A DNA stretch of 5,893 nucleotides. It comes from an uncultured Lachnospiraceae bacterium (GTDB taxonomy: Bacteria > Bacillota > Clostridia > Lachnospirales > Lachnospiraceae). Below are positions 5,360-5,893 of the stretch, piece by piece. The notes beneath the pieces were generated by a model, which saw only the letters and a program-made list of their open reading frames with translations, ran no database searches and was not told the origin of the DNA. Position 1 is the first letter of the stretch, and each line of letters starts with the position of its first letter. The stretch spans positions 1 to 5,893 of the forward strand of contig CAJUPI010000108.1 of NCBI GenBank assembly GCA_910588125.1, in the 5' to 3' direction. The translations under genes were made by a program, and so were the position numbers.

Positions 5360-5442
5360 TATAAATCAAGCAGGAAGAACTGATTGAAATGCTTTCTTAA
5401 TTTTTCCGAAAATTCATTTAGTAAAAGAAGGACTGATAAAAC

Positions 5443-5682
5443 ATGAAATTCATATATGCAGAATATAATATGTACCACAACAGCATTGATGTTACCACTT
5501 TTGACGGATATATCCTACGGATTGACTGTAATGTAGCAGAAGATGGATTACGAACTACTCCCGTCTCTCGATGTGCCTTAAATTCTTTGGCAATAGACGA
5601 ACCGCTTGAGTATGCACGATTAGCACTTGATGGCAGCTTGCAAATGTGGGTGGATGCAGAAGATTCTTTAGAACTGTGGTAA
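5443..5682 (+). CDS. small acidic protein, DUF6061-like, function unknown
   Basis: The 79-aa protein starts at an ATG 10 nt after AAGGA (5428-5432). It has no transmembrane segment or signal peptide and is acidic, especially at the C-terminus (VDAEDSLELW). The layout is MKFIYAEYNM, a beta-rich stretch with DGYILRIDC, then SRCALNSLAIDEPLEYARLA and LDGSLQMWVDAED. It resembles from memory the small clostridial proteins called DUF6061, which are frequent on accessory DNA. The family link is tentative; coding status is well supported by start, ribosome binding site and the terminator right after the stop. A weak promoter candidate (TTGTAA 5339-5344, TATAAA 5360-5365) has a short 15-nt spacer. It lies alone between the repeat array and a convergent hydrolase gene. 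Confidence 0.8.
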   Translation: MKFIYAEYNMYHNSIDVTTFDGYILRIDCNVAEDGLRTTPVSRCALNSLAIDEPLEYARLALDGSLQMWVDAEDSLELW

Positions 5683-5684
5683 GA

Positions 5685-5716
5685 AGATTAAGGGCTGGAA
5701 AACCAGCCCTTAATCT
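5685..5716. terminator. strong bidirectional hairpin terminator
   Basis: Fourteen perfect pairs, with inner arms GATTAAGGGCTGG (5686-5698) and CCAGCCCTTAATC (5703-5715) plus A5685-T5716, close an AAAA loop. It starts 2 nt after the stop of the + strand gene at 5682 and ends 3 nt before the stop of the convergent minus gene at 5720. It therefore serves both. T-runs are weak on both sides (TCGATTATAG on the + side), but the stem is very stable. Confidence 0.8.
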
Positions 5717-5719
5717 CGA

Positions 5720-5893
5720 TTATAGCCTTATTCTCAATCCATCATATGCAAAATTTATTAAGTTCAACTCACTCTCCAATTCCTTATAATCGTCATATGA
5801 TTTCCCCCAGTCTTCTTCTAAATGTGTAATAACAACTCTTTTGATACCATACTGTTTTCGTATTGTATCAATTTCATTTAAAGTAAACAGTTC
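5720..5893 (-). CDS. MBL-fold metallo-hydrolase, C-terminal part (gene runs off the window)
   Basis: A frame open from the right edge encodes 57 residues ending at TAA (5722-5720). KRVVITHLEEDWGKSYDDYK (18-37 of the fragment) followed by FAYDGLRIRL is the typical C-terminal end of a clostridial MBL-fold (metallo-beta-lactamase superfamily) hydrolase of the PhnP/YycJ-like type. The TH in the motif carries the last metal-ligand histidine. The usual HxHxDH motif would lie beyond the window, so integrity cannot be judged. The gene converges on the 79-aa gene and shares its terminator. Family assignment is by motif memory; the substrate is unknown. Confidence 0.75.
   Translation of the reverse strand, partial: ELFTLNEIDTIRKQYGIKRVVITHLEEDWGKSYDDYKELESELNLINFAYDGLRIRL

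Larger units (their letters stand above)
4900..5442. other. AT-rich intergenic junction region
   Basis: This stretch has no intact gene. From left to right it holds the fructokinase promoter, a probable minus-strand terminator, a minus-strand gene remnant, a possible recombinase core site, an array of short repeats in both orientations, and the leader of the 79-aa gene at 5443. It is visibly richer in A and T than the genes to its left, consistent with a boundary between chromosome and acquired DNA. Confidence 0.6.

Overview
The window looks like chromosome of a Gram-positive, low-to-mid GC clostridial bacterium, most likely a gut Lachnospiraceae-type Firmicute. The reasons are strong purine-rich ribosome binding sites (GGAGG type), a Firmicute-type MurG with the HESDMTPG motif, a YkwD-like CAP protein, and a DUF6061-like small protein at the right end. 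This assignment is by recognition only; no search was run.

Left part (1-1293): the possible tail of an upstream gene, a promoter, and a monocistronic murG-like gene on the + strand, standing outside any visible division/cell-wall cluster. It converges on a minus-strand cluster (3093 down to 1434) read in the order rhomboid protease, HIT-family hydrolase, sigma-70/ECF-like sigma factor. The spacing there is tight (16 and 27 nt). A micro-ORF may be translationally coupled to the end of the sigma gene, in a stretch dense with inverted repeats. No anti-sigma gene is recognisable. The starts of the rhomboid and HIT genes are best placed at internal ATG codons; an upstream TTG in each case is part of the Shine-Dalgarno sequence.

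Middle part (3314-4972): a second minus-strand unit of a PfkB-family fructokinase followed, with a 1-nt TAATG overlap, by an exported or membrane-anchored CAP/SCP-domain protein. A good promoter with a 13-bp palindrome over its -10 lies upstream. A long hairpin lies between this unit and the rhomboid operon; its T-run is on the strand opposite to the flanking genes.

Right part (4973-5893): composition becomes AT-rich. It holds a minus-strand gene remnant with a CxxCG motif and its own probable terminator, then an inverted repeat resembling a tyrosine-recombinase core site (5205-5229). Next comes a roughly 100-bp array of CCCTTATG-type repeats in both orientations (5254-5359), arranged like integrase arm-binding sites. 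Beyond it are a 79-aa DUF6061-like gene, a strong bidirectional hairpin terminator, and the C-terminal 57 residues of an MBL-fold hydrolase on the minus strand. My best reading is that the region around 5205-5360 is one end of an integrated mobile element or genomic island lying to the right, with ordinary chromosome to the left. No integrase gene is visible, so this remains an inference.
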